A DNA stretch of 64,000 bases from the NCBI RefSeq assembly GCF_964204865.1, contig NC_135261.1:12710001-12774000 (forward strand), given 5' to 3'. Source of the DNA: Styela clava (taxonomy: Eukaryota; Chordata; Ascidiacea; Stolidobranchia; Styelidae). The position numbers and the translations under genes were made by a program. The notes below the pieces were generated by a model that saw only the letters and a program-made list of their open reading frames with translations, ran no database searches and had not been told where the DNA came from. The stretch's first letter is position 1, and each line of letters opens with the position of its first letter. Of the stretch, positions 50,501-64,000 are shown one piece after another.

Positions 50501-52292
50501 GTTGAAACTGGAAAAGAACTAGGACCCGGCGAAGATGGAGAAATAGTTGCCAAGGGCCCACAGGTAATTTAAAAAATGTTAGACCAGGCCTGCACAACGT
50601 ACGGCTGACCAGTCACACGTGACAGCTTTTCATGCGGCCCGCGAGGTGATTTAAAAATATGTACTCACACGTACAAAATATAAGTGATCGGTGCTAAAGA
50701 ATATTTATAAGTTACTTCTACATAATTTAATCTAAATGTTCAAATTACTGATACAAAGAACATTCAAGTTGCTCATTTTCGTACAACTTATATTTAAGTA
50801 CCGTACTTTCGCAAAACGGCGTAGGATTTTGGCATTATAGGACTCTTTGTTACGTCATAATATCTTGTGCGCTGTAAGGGACAAATTTATTAAGCGTATG
50901 CAGTAGTGGACTTTAGTACCAGCATTTTTACCAAAACCACAATGACCGAGCAAGAGATTGAAAACAGTCAAGCAATTGAGTAAATATTTATGAGGATCTT
51001 GTCGCAGGCAAAAACAACATATCTCAACAAAGCCTGGTTGTGTCGAATTGATAGTGTGTTACACTGTTTATAGTTTTACGGTATATTACGAAAAATATGA
51101 CATGATATAATATATAAGTAGTAATGATACCTTGCATCCCGAGAACAATTGCTTTTGTACGTTGCGGCCCTTACGTTCATTCGAGTTATGCAGGCTTGGG
51201 TAAGCCCATTATAACAGTTTAAGATGAAGCGAGACAATAATGATAATAATTTGTCGGTTCTCGCAAATTTGGGTGAAAGAATATACTAGATAGCTTTAAA
51301 TAACAATTATTCATGTGTGGACTACAGGTAATGTAATGCTTAATTAGTCTAATGGTGTTTATTCGTGAATTCCGAGCAGGTGAACTCAATGCCGATAATT
51401 ATCGCACAGTTTCAAATTATTATTTGTCATGGTCGTTCTTTGTCCGAAGTGATCAAACTATTTAGGACAATGTTTCCAGTTTATAAACATAATTTTTAGT
51501 TTTGCCTGGTGTAAAAAAACGTTTCTGATTTATCCTTTTGTAATAAGGTTATTCCCCTTTGTTACCCTGAATCTGAGTTCTATTTTAGATGATGAAAGGG
51601 TATATGAAAAATCCAGAATCAACGAACGCAACAATACGTTCTGGCTGGCTTCATACTGGTGATATTGGTCATTTTGATGACGCCGGTATGCTATGGGTTG
51701 TGGATAGATTGAAGGAACTTATTAAATGCAAAGGTTTTCAGGTAAAATGATGTTAAGTTAGCATAACCATACTTTCTAATTGAAGATTTTATAATCTGAA
51801 CGATTTATTATGGAATCTTAACTGCTAAGTCCCGGAAAATTTCGATTATAATAGTTTGGAGTTTGGAGCGTTTTAAGTTTTGTTTATACGTATACATGTT
51901 CCTGAAGGTTGCACCAGCCGAGTTGGAAGCTTTACTTCTTAAACATCCAAAAATAGCTGATGTGGCAGTAATTGGAATTCCACACCCAGAAGCCGGAGAG
52001 GTACCCAAGGCATTCGTTGTGAAAAAAGATCCGTCTCTCACTGAAGAGGAAGTAAAGAATTTTGTTGCAGGTTTGTCAATTTCATATTGACCCATCTGCT
52101 TGATTTTAGTTACATAGTTTTGGCGTGAAATTTAGATGAGTGACCCATTTCCAGCAGAATGATTTTTTTTCAGGTGAGGTAGCAAAATTCAAACATCTAC
52201 AAGGAGGCGTGGCGTTCGTGGAAAAAATTCCAAAGTCACCCAGCGGAAAAATTCTTCGCAGAGAAATCAGAAAACAAGAATTCGGCAAATAA
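44587..52292 (+). CDS. Acyl-CoA synthetase, 4-coumarate-CoA ligase/luciferase-like (ANL superfamily)
   Basis: Twelve exons: 44587-44688, 45488-45695, 46264-46370, 46678-46747, 47090-47222, 47698-47863, 48361-48529, 49896-49993, 50492-50563, 51589-51741, 51908-52070 and 52174-52292. All phases agree, giving 519 residues, slightly short of the usual 530-560. The family adenylates a carboxylic acid with ATP and transfers it to CoA. Visible motifs: P-loop [16 protein letters not shown] (about 181-196), [13 protein letters not shown] (320-324), GWLHTGD (394-400), [13 protein letters not shown] hinge, and [11 protein letters not shown] with the catalytic Lys at about 506. The C-terminus is EFGK, without the SKL-type peroxisomal signal found in luciferases and many relatives, so a cytosolic site is possible. 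The substrate cannot be deduced. Exon 7 uses donor GTATGG; the exon 7/8 join gives QLYGLTE where most relatives have QGYG. Confidence 0.93.
44800..44960 (+). repeat. SINE family B copy in intron 1 of the synthetase gene
   Basis: Box B-like GGTTCAAACCC at 44847-44857 followed by TCCACCTCACCCAAAG, then a body with TTCCGAGAATAGCAACTTA. Confidence 0.6.
45851..46013. repeat. MITE built on 'ACATTTGAACCCAC' inverted repeats, copy 2
   Basis: It opens CACATTTGAACCCACGTACA and closes with GTGGGTTCAAATGTACGTGG and TTCAAATA, inverse words. It lies in intron 2 of the synthetase gene, inverted relative to copy 1. Confidence 0.75.
48530..49895. other. Intron 7 of the acyl-CoA synthetase gene
   Basis: The longest intron apart from the ninth. 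Nothing recognisable besides a short TA run near 49400-49415. Confidence 0.5.
50401..50424. repeat. (AT)n microsatellite
   Basis: Twelve consecutive AT units in intron 8 of the synthetase gene. Confidence 0.9.
50585..51198. mobile_element. hAT-like non-autonomous element, 0.6 kb, in intron 9
   Basis: It opens CAGGCCTGCACAAC and closes GTTATGCAGGCTTG, inverse ends with few mismatches. Subterminal GCGGCCCGCG and GTTGCGGCCC occur near the two ends. No clear target duplication remains. Confidence 0.6.
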
Positions 52293-54084
52293 ACGAAATG
52301 CTAATCTCTTTAATTGGCAAAAGCGCCATTTATATTGATACTACAATATATATTGAACGACACCATATTTTGAATTCTGACCACAATTTTAGCATTATTT
52401 AGTTAAACATAAGGTGATTGATGCAGTCTTTTCCCGTCATGACATAGCACACAATGCAACTTTCTAGTAACCATACACAAAGACATTTAAAAGCCATCTC
52501 AAAGTGACTATTGGACTTACTAACATATAACTAATTTCTCTTTTTTCTGATCTGTTTCGAATTGAAACCACATTTATTCACACATATAGTAAACGCAAGT
52601 ACTAATCCGTTTTTTGCCAAGCTCGTACAATTTTGTTTTACTACAATTTTATTTGGTATTACAAATTATAATACCCAAATAACCAACCTGCATACTCAAA
52701 TAGAACCATAACCCGGAAATTCATTTGTCGTCTTCGTGTGTACTGAATCAAGGGCTGCCAAAGTTTTCGCCTTTGGGTCGCATTCTTCGCGCTATTCCTC
52801 GGTCACATTGCCCAGTTTATTGGACACGAAGTGGGCCTATGGATCGTTTTGTTATTATGTTGCTGTTGTGAGAAAATCGCTTTTCTGCACAGGAATACTT
52901 GCTTTGAATTTTCAGTGATTAAAACTTTTTGTTGTCGCTAGTATAGGCTATTACTTCTATTTATTACAAACATGTCTGTGGGCTCTATGGGATTCGTTTT
53001 TCTATTCCACGTTTTGTGTGATGGCGCCATCAAAATTACACCGTGACGTGGTTCCATGATCACATCTCGGAAATCAGGTAGTCAGACTACCGTGTACTGT
53101 AAAAGTTTTAATACTGTTTCGTTTTGCATTTCGTGTTTTTCAAGCTGAAATATTGTGCACTGTAATTTCTCAGTTTTATGCTGTCACAAACAACAGTTTT
53201 ATGCCGTATGTCGCGTACAATTAAGGTGATAGTTACATATTATCGGTATCGACCTTAAGAAATATCGGTGTATCGATATCGGAGTTTTTTCGTTAGTATC
53301 GATATATATCGGCAAAAAAGTGGTATTGGTACAACTCCAGCTCAGACTCCATCACCTGTCGATGCCCGAGGAACTTTTTTAGAATGCTAAATATTAACAT
53401 TCAAAACTGATTGGAGCGGCTACTATTATAATAAACAAAAACTTCCATGCGAGAGCAGACACTGAAGTTTATTGAGCATAATACTCAGCATGCCATATAG
53501 ATAAAATGGCGTTCCGGAAGTATAGTATTAAGATGACGCACAACCTTAACCTGATACACATACTATTGTTCAGGTTGTGCGCGATCTTGGTACGAGTACT
53601 TCGGGCGCACCGATAAAATTGCAAAAGATGCCGAAGCCTACGTTGGAACGGTCATAATTAATAGCAATAACTAATTATTACAGATAAAATACTATTTTAG
53701 TACGCTACAATAAATTACAGAGCAAAACAGACCCATTTTGAAAAAATCTGTCATTAACATAAAAAGAATCATCATTGGATATTCGAATGTGAACATACCA
53801 ATTTCTGAAAACTATCGTTTGTGGCCACGGTCATCTGATAAAAAGTACGAAATAGCAATGCTAAAATGCCTTAATCTGATCAAATAACATAAAACTATTC
53901 TCATGGATTAAAATCAAAAGGGAAGATGCCGTATGAAATAATGGGTCTCATCGGTCTATTATTTGCGGAAAATAGGGATTTTTACAACGACAACAGCTCA
54001 AATAACATTTTAGCAAAGCGATCCAAATGTATGTACACTTTGTGTTCAATAAAACACGATTCAGTGTCGTCAGTGAGATGTGCT
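52293..54084. other. Intergenic stretch between convergent genes
   Basis: No gene recognised. AAGGGCTGCCAAAGTTTTCG near 52749 resembles a hAT terminus. TATCG(G/A) words recur at 53240-53325. A hairpin element is at 53517-53613. Confidence 0.5.
53517..53613. repeat. Short foldback MITE, 'AAGATGGCGC' family
   Basis: GAAGTATAGTATTAAGATGA with CGCACAACCT on the left, and AGGTTGTGCGCGATCTTGGT with ACGAGTACTTC on the right, form an imperfect hairpin. Confidence 0.65.
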
Positions 54085-57000
54085 CTAACACAGTCCGCAA
54101 GTCATTCTACACATTTTTTCGATGCCTTGATTGCAAGTATTGAAGAGGGGACAATACGAGGCCTCATCAATGCAGTCTTTATCATCGATATATCCTCCAG
54201 CCCGGTAAGAATAGGGATCTGAAAAGTAAATAGAGTCTAGTCGTTCAGAGCCACAGAAAACACGAGCAAACGAAATAGATAAAAAGACAGATATTATTGA
54301 TGAAAATATATTCTAGATAAAATAGCAGAAGACAATAAATTTTTATGTTTATTTTTAATAATGCTATTAATTCCAATATCTCTTTTAAATTTCATCGATA
54401 CTGGGTCACTTCATAATTTGATCTTTATGAATATGATTTTATCATACCAATAATATAACACGATTGGTGAAAATATTCTATTTTCTTCAAACAATTATGT
54501 CTGGGTAGTATACGTCCATACTATTGACTAGACTTACCTGATTCACAATGCTTGCCGGTATATCCATAGTAACAGTCGCACTTGTATGAATCATATCCAA
54601 CATTTTTGCATTTTCCTCGATTTTTGCACGGGTTTGGTTTACATGGATCAGCTATTAAATAAAAATGCAAAAATAGATAGTCATACCATGAATGAAGATT
54701 AAGTTTCCATCGTGCAATATATGTATTGTATCGCAATCTATTTTAATCTCGATGATATTGTATCCAAGACAAATCCAATTGTACAAAAGAGGCAAAATTC
54801 GTGAAATATTTGCCGCAGTTTTTTTTTTATTTAAATAATAAAACATTGGATGGTATGCAGTGCGCCATTAATAAATAGATAAACTGGAAAATTAATCAGA
54901 GTTCTGAGTTTGCCTTAAAAACTAATAAATGAGTTTCAGCACTAACTGCCAGTTGAGCAACTTCGAAGCTCAATTGCAGTGTTCGGCGCAGTGGGACATA
55001 GAAAGATAGCCAAGTAGTCTGCAAAAGAAATTACAAAGCAATACAAGCCGCCCTAGCTCTTTCTCTCGCCCTCCAGCTGAATGAAAAAGTACAACCTATG
55101 TGACTTCCAACCATGGCGGTTGATGAGCAACGAAGGGTAAGGCTGGACCCATAAGTTATACATTCGCTTCGTTTGGTAATATAAATCCACCAAGTAAACG
55201 AATAAATGCCGTACAGTCAAATCATATTTATTTACGTGAAATTATTGTAGTTATTGCATTTGGTACCTACGGAGCCTCTTTGCCCATGACCACCTAGCAG
55301 GGCCGATGACTATGCTCACCTGGTTTGTGACATTGTTGAACAATCCGTACCAGCGGTCCGTCTCGCCTTGAGTATTCCTTGTACAACCCTATTGTGTCAG
55401 ACCTCCATCTGGATTTTGGACCGCTTTTTGGACATACGCGGTCAATGTAAAGCAGTACAAAAAGATTTCGTTGATCATAAGGAAAATCGGGAATTGACCT
55501 AAAGGCAAGTAAACGTGTATTATTTCTCTGTCAAATAGCCTGTTTTTACTAATCGTATCTCGACATTCTCGAGAGGACATCGTGGTTGGACAACCATACA
55601 TTCGAGCAACATTGTTTCTGTATTTCAAAGACTCGCTTAAAATCATCTCCCGAGTCTTATGTAATTCGATTAGTGTCATTTTGCGCGGACGACTCGAGTA
55701 ACTTTGTTGTGTCTTTAAAAAACGTGACTCCAGTCGAAACAATGATTCGGGTCTCCGCAACTGCTGCTTTGTAATAACCGATTACTTACCGTATCAAAAA
55801 TATGAGCACATTCTATGATATTAAAAACAAATGGTGAAAAGAGGTATTGGTTGTTTATCGAATATTTACCGACAAAATGTAAAATGATCCCTCAAAAATA
55901 TGCTAATCGATTTTCCACTGATTCTTCTTAACGACGGGTACTGCCTGACGAAAGGTTTCGCGTTTTTGTCCACACACTGCGAAAATTGTTTAAGAGAAGT
56001 CGAAAGTGGTTTTTGCTTTGGTTTTCTTGGTGGTGGGGTATCTCTTGTATCTTTGTAACTGTATAGTGTTGATCGTTTCTGCGGATGCTTCGGTGGTTCT
56101 GCGTTAAAAAAATACTTGAAAAAAGTTGAATTGGCTTAACAATTCAAAGTAGCCTTGGGGCGTTAAAGTTCCATGATGACATTTATAGGTTGGAAATTTA
56201 GATATACGATAGATAATATCAAACAATAACATATTCTGAAACTTGAAATATATATACACTTGTCTTCTTGAATCTAGATCCTAATCAGAAAACGTTTTAG
56301 TTATACTTCGATGAAAATTTGAGAGATACTAATTTCAAATACTGAATGTCCATATTCGTCTTTAAAATCGTGCATAACAGATCATAGTAGATCACGTGAT
56401 AAAACGTTTTTAGTCTTCTTTCAAATACTTTTCAAATTACGAGCTCAAAATGACGCAAATTGAAAAAATTCATTGAACGGGGCCCATGTTTTCACCAGTT
56501 TTCACTCAATAAATTTGGCCTCACCCCAACATGTTCCAGCCCAGTCACAAATACATTGTGCTGTTGGTTGATATAGAGTTGAGGCAGTATCCATCAAAAA
56601 TGGAAGAGTATAAATCCAACATTCCGCCACATCGCGATTTCCACTGAAAATAAAGGGTTGCGTTAAGGGCGTGGGTATCCAGTCGGGGTATTCCGCCGCG
56701 GTTGAATTTTGAAATAGTCAAGTAAATTTAATAATTAAATTATTTTGGAATAAAAAATAGAATCAGCGAGTTACAAAAATGAACATTTATATATATGTTA
56801 TATATAATAGCCTAGTAGCTTCATAAATACGAACTACTTACCATGGTAAATACCATATCTCAAACTCACAATTAAAAGTGCACATTTCGATATTATGTGC
56901 ACCAAGATGGCGCACAACCTGATCATAGTATGTGTACCAGGTTAGGGTTCAGGTTGTGCGCCATCTTGGTGCACATACTTCTGGAGGTCCAAATAAAAAT

Positions 57001-57768
57001 GTGCACTTTTAATTGTGATTCAATTGTGTTTTTACCTCGGGAGCGCGATTTTCTACCTAGTAAAGTTAAATTTTTTTGTTAATAGTATCGTATTCATCCC
57101 TGGTACAAATATATAGCGCACAATGCGATGAAAAATAACTTACGAGCAAACATCATCTTCAACTTCTTTGTACCAAACGCTGTCTCTGATGACACTGTCG
57201 ACCACACTTCTCAGTGATTCAAATATACCAGAAGCTGGTCTCCGCAAGCAATCATCAAAAAATGCTGCCAGTTTTGTATCAACTTCTGGGGCAGTTGGAA
57301 CAGATCTTTTTCTGCGGGATCCTCCTTGGCATCCTAATAAAATGTATAAATTATTGCTATTTCTCTTTCCAATCATACACTTTTATTAAGGCAAGATGAA
57401 ATTTGCCAGTCGAATCCGCTTTTGTGACGCAAGTAACTTTATTACAATGAAATAATTCGGTTAATTCGCTTATGAACTTGTGACTGGCATTGATATATGA
57501 TAGCTTATTTTGAAAACTCAAAAAAAACACAAATTAAAAATGAAGAATTCTGGAGAGCAGGCAAAACCTATATAAAAGTTTAAAACATGATAGATAATAC
57601 CATGCGCCTGCCCACGAGCACACCAGCATTACACAAATAAAAACTCAATAATGTGTTGTGCCGTCAAGAAAGCTTTCAGAAAAATTAGGAATAATAATTC
57701 CATCAGCTACCTTCTGTGAGACTGACAATAAAAATTCCGAACACTGCGACGATAACAAGATATCTCAT
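54085..57768 (-). CDS. Secreted EGF and ShKT domain protein, otherwise unrecognised
   Basis: Seven exons: 57768-57711, 57333-57144, 56643-56525, 56098-55870, 55498-55320, 54651-54538 and 54218-54085. Every junction is phase-consistent, giving 340 residues. Exon 1 is a signal peptide (RYLVIVAVFGIFIVSLTEG). A furin-type site RRKR precedes SVPTAP at about 29/30, suggesting that a very short propeptide is removed. The middle (30-258) has scattered cysteines and a P/K/R-rich linker (TPPPRKPKQKP) and resembles no family I know. A single EGF-like domain with six Cys fills exon 6 (about 260-296). A six-Cys ShKT module (DKDC, SYC, NTC, KMC, MTC, GLC) closes the protein. ShKT modules are common tails of secreted enzymes and matrix proteins as well as of channel-blocking peptides, so no activity is inferred. 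The exon model is convincing; the role is unknown. Confidence 0.75.
56867..57017. repeat. Palindromic MITE nested in a longer hairpin
   Basis: Outer words CACAATTAAAAGTGCACATT (56867-56886) and the inverse AATGTGCACTTTTAATTGTG (56998-57017) enclose the 'AAGATGGCGC' hairpin (ATGTGCACCAAGATGGCGCA versus TGCGCCATCTTGGTGCACAT). The whole 151 bp could fold on itself. It lies in intron 2 of the EGF-ShKT gene. Confidence 0.8.
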
Positions 57769-59914
57769 GCTGCAGGAATTGTTGAAAACGAGATCTTCCC
57801 AGAAGCCACCAACAATTTCACTGAGAGAAAATTTTTCAGTGTTATCGTTATAAACACGGTCCCTGCGAGATATTCCGAGTTAATTACACTGCAGATTCTT
57901 GTTTGTCATTCTATTACCTTCAATTTATTTTTAAATATTGGCTAGGGTTTCGGTTTCGCTCTATGATAGTGCATATATAATTTAAGCCCACTAATTCGCC
58001 CTCGGGATAAATATAAGTGAAGTCGTGATTTTGGTTTAAAAACTTGTTTAGGATTTCGAAGAAAATTAACACTGGTGCCATAAAATAACGTTAATTGTGG
58101 CTAATGTAGTGTTGATGTTAAATCAAATCAAAGTGTGAATAAATATTTTTGAAATATAATAGCTCAAGTGGTATGCGCGTGGGTAGAACATTAACTTTCG
58201 TACTTACACTATATATTTGAAATTCATAATTTTTCGGCTTACCTCTAAATGATCCCGCTGAGTTAGTTTCAGTTAATTATAAAATTAAAAGTGAGATGAT
58301 TTATTCACAGTCAAAAAATTAAAAAAGCGTCAATGCAAGTCGACAACGAAAACAACTTAATTGAGCAAAATGCAAACTCTGCAAGCAGGTCACGGTACCA
58401 CTCGAACGAGGAACAATAATTTTTTTTTTTATTTAAATAAATTTTTCGATCTTCGGGTGGCACGTGGCACCCTTGTCTAATCTCTATAAATCTCACTCAA
58501 TATGACTCAGAACAACAGTGGGACAAGTCTAGCAATGTAAAAACTGTACTCTTCCTCGCCTCAATCAGAATATGTTGACAAATATTCCCAATAAGATGAT
58601 TTCGTAGTCGAACTTGATAATGTAATCAAGAGAAAATAAAGCGCAAAAGTAACACAAAGTCAATGCGAGCTTTGCACCAATGGTACTTAGCAAGTAAACG
58701 AGGAATAACAACCCAGAGCCGTTGTTGGTGAGGGACTATCGTCATACCGTTGAGTCGAACCGTAGTAGTATATATTTACGGTCGAACCTACAGCCCGGGA
58801 AAATCAGTAAATCAAACTTAACTTGTGTGGATGGGCATCTAATATTCACATGCGGGGCGTTTGCAAAAACTAAAACATCGCATGTACTCGTATTTGAAGC
58901 ATTCGTGGGATTTCCGACGGGTATTCTGGGCTTTTTTTTTTATCTGGTTACAGTTTTTATTCATTGATGGAATTCAACGACTAACATACACATACCCATC
59001 CTTACCTGACCCCTTCATAAATTATTCTCCCAGTCCAAAATGAATGCAATATTTCTTCAAATGAAAAATAGTAATGGGCTTCTTAGTTGCATCATACCAC
59101 ATTTATAACTTTTCTGTATTACCATGTTTATTCAAATTGTTTGTTTGTATATATAGATGTTAACACGAACAATTGCTTAGTCCATTTTTTTGTTTTGTTC
59201 GTTTTTTTTTTTTTTTTTTCAAATTTTGTTTCATGAATTTTAACCACTTCAAATAGTCATATTTTACTGTGAACTAATCAGCGTAAACTTGGAGGGAGCT
59301 GACTCCGATGACCGCATGGTCGTATCGCTCCTTCCAGTCGATACCGAAAAAAGTGTATATTTTGTTACCATTATTTATTGTTATGACTGTTTTTTTTTTT
59401 CTGGTTGACGAAAATAAATCTCTCTCTCTCCATTGATGGAATTTCAGCGATGTCATGGTTAGCGAATGCACAATTACTTAAAACGTGGTGAGCGCAATCT
59501 GCAATACATGTGGCGGGGTTTTCTCAAATCTCACACATTTGCGGTAGTGGCGGGGGCTTTATCCAAAAGATCAGTATTCTGACCTCTGGTTCGTTAAGTG
59601 CTGATGATACCTAATGTACTATACTTAGGACCGAATGAACACAAAAGCGCTAGACGAAAAGCGCAAGTGAATCAACTTTACAGAAAAAGAGTAAAACGCA
59701 GAAGAAAAAGTTCGGCCAGTCATTATTTATGACGCAGAACAGCTGATTTGCCAAATCGTGTTCCTCTTAACTATATATATAGTTTTTGTTGAGATGAATA
59801 AGATATACAGACTATAATTTGTTTACACATACAAAGTATTATAAATTAGTGAAACAATCTGAAATTTAAAGTCATTTTTTTTAAGTCATTAACTTCAATA
59901 ATATTAAAGTAAAA
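57769..59914. other. Intergenic region between two divergent genes
   Basis: The EGF-ShKT gene (-) and RNF215-like gene (+) diverge here, so it should hold both promoters. No TATA box or known repeat stands out. There are homopolymer T runs at 59205-59220 and 59390-59400, and CT repeats (TCTCTCTCTC) at 59419-59428. Confidence 0.5.
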
Positions 59915-63047
<3,133 letters not shown>

Positions 63048-63316
63048 GGTCTTCAATATATGGGCCATTATAAAAAGTGTAGTGAAAGTAATTTTTTTTT
63101 ATTTTTGATATCAAAAGACATTGGAATTTTATTGGACTGCATTCATTTCATCGAACCCTCTTAAAATTTCACCCAGGTTTTTGATGGTTTATAAAAAATG
63201 GCCTGAAATGTAGAAATTTTGGTATAATTGACATATTTTGTGATGATTCCTGACACAAAGTGTTTGATTGTGTGGTACAGTTATTTCATATGGAATTGAC
63301 GCACTGGATTTAAGTA

Positions 63317-63322
63317 AATAAA
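63317..63322 (+). terminator. Candidate poly(A) signal of the RNF215-like gene
   Basis: AATAAA 270 bases after the stop codon. Another AATAAA is at 63713-63718. Confidence 0.45.
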
Positions 63323-63421
63323 GTTTGAATGTTTGCAGTGCTGTAGAACATTTCACCCATGTAACGATTTATTACCAGAATTTTAAGAGATGATAGATGC
63401 CGCTATTTCGAAGTGGAAAAA

Positions 63422-63819
63422 TGTCCTGTAGTGTCACGTCCTGTAGTGTCACATACAATGTGCACATTATTGGCATGGATTTACAGTGTTACATTAAGTA
63501 ACTTGAGCAACACATAGAGGGGTAGTTCAGCTACTGCAGCAGAAAATATTATGGGCTCCTACTGTACCATCGCAAAAATTTACAGCACAACACAACGTAC
63601 TGTTAGTGCATGGTGGATTTGCCGTCCTGTAGTGTCACGCTATATTTTACTAAAATTTTTTTATCTACTAAGTAAGGTTGGATGTAACTTTTGTGCAATT
63701 TTTTACATATTCAATAAAGCAACTGATTGGACAATGAAACAAAACATGTAGCTGAAAATGTGAAAATATATTGAATTTAACAACATGCAAAATTTCTGGA
63801 ATTGTCCTGTAGTGTCACT
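63422..63819 (+). repeat. Dispersed 15-mer GTCCTGTAGTGTCAC, four copies
   Basis: Exact copies at about 63423, 63438 (directly tandem with the first), 63624 and 63804, all in the same orientation in about 400 bp. No reading frame or known element explains them. Confidence 0.85.
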
Positions 63820-63966
63820 TGGATTAGCCCATATAATTGTATTTTTTATACACTCAAGGCCCTATACTAGCAGCCACTGATAGCTATCGATATGTAACGA
63901 CCTGCTAATTATTTGAACGACAGAAATCTTTCTGATTCTGCATCACATACACGATTTATTACATCA

Positions 63967-64000
63967 TGGGTTAGGTAAAAGGTTATGGGATTTGAACCCG
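63967..64000 (-). repeat. SINE family B fragment at the window edge
   Basis: Read on the minus strand: CGGGTTCAAATCCCATAACC then a variant of the CACCTCACCCAAGG block. The copy continues beyond the window. Confidence 0.55.

Noticed and set aside
53926..54222. A plus-strand 98-residue open frame
   Set aside because: It is antisense to the ShKT exon, which has the six-cysteine pattern and good splice sites.
55389..55774. A 123-residue open frame on the minus strand as an exon of the EGF-ShKT gene
   Set aside because: Its frame does not match the phase-2 end of the preceding exon at 55870. The overlapping exon 55498-55320 in another frame fits both neighbours.

Overview
The window looks like nuclear DNA from an AT-rich, intron-dense animal genome. 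It contains a muscle-type myosin heavy chain tail, an RNF215-like RING ligase, a SUMO protease, ShK/EGF secreted modules and tRNA-derived SINEs. The style (short phased exons, many hAT and palindromic elements) suits an invertebrate deuterostome, possibly a tunicate, but nothing here proves the species. All gene models below were assembled by eye from splice sites and matching intron phases.

Layout. 1-1200: 3' end of a myosin heavy chain gene (+). 2.7-10.1 kb: a SENP/Ulp1-type SUMO protease gene (-), eight exons, with transposons in its introns and a duplicated exon carrying a SUMO-interacting motif. 10.2-31.2 kb: a large transposon cluster. It holds a tRNA-derived SINE, a 3.1 kb inverted-repeat element with an internal 930 bp duplication, an 11 kb foldback element built of 192-193 bp satellite units in opposed arrays, and directly abutting it a second 4.8 kb foldback element. 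The same CATATCAA direct repeat stands left of, between and right of these last two. 31.5-36.4 kb: decayed hAT-type elements and unassigned DNA. 36.4-40.5 kb: a small single-pass membrane protein gene (+) with three exons, whose second intron carries a 2.7 kb degenerate hAT transposon with a perfect 8 bp target duplication. 40.5-44.6 kb: repeats. 44.6-52.3 kb: a complete 12-exon acyl-CoA synthetase of the 4-coumarate-CoA ligase/luciferase type (+). 54.1-57.8 kb: a 7-exon secreted protein (-) with signal peptide, furin-type site, one EGF domain and a C-terminal ShKT domain; its middle part is unrecognised. 59.9-63.05 kb: a 4-exon RNF215-like membrane RING-H2 ubiquitin ligase (+). 63.4-64 kb: a repeated 15-mer and a SINE fragment.

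The six genes show no obvious common pathway. Two belong to ubiquitin-like modification (SENP, RNF215-like) and two encode secreted or surface proteins of uncertain role. The most unusual content is the paired foldback elements, the duplicated SIM exon with an apparently replaced catalytic Asp in the SUMO protease, the adaptor-like 122-residue membrane protein, and the uncharacterised EGF-ShKT secreted protein.
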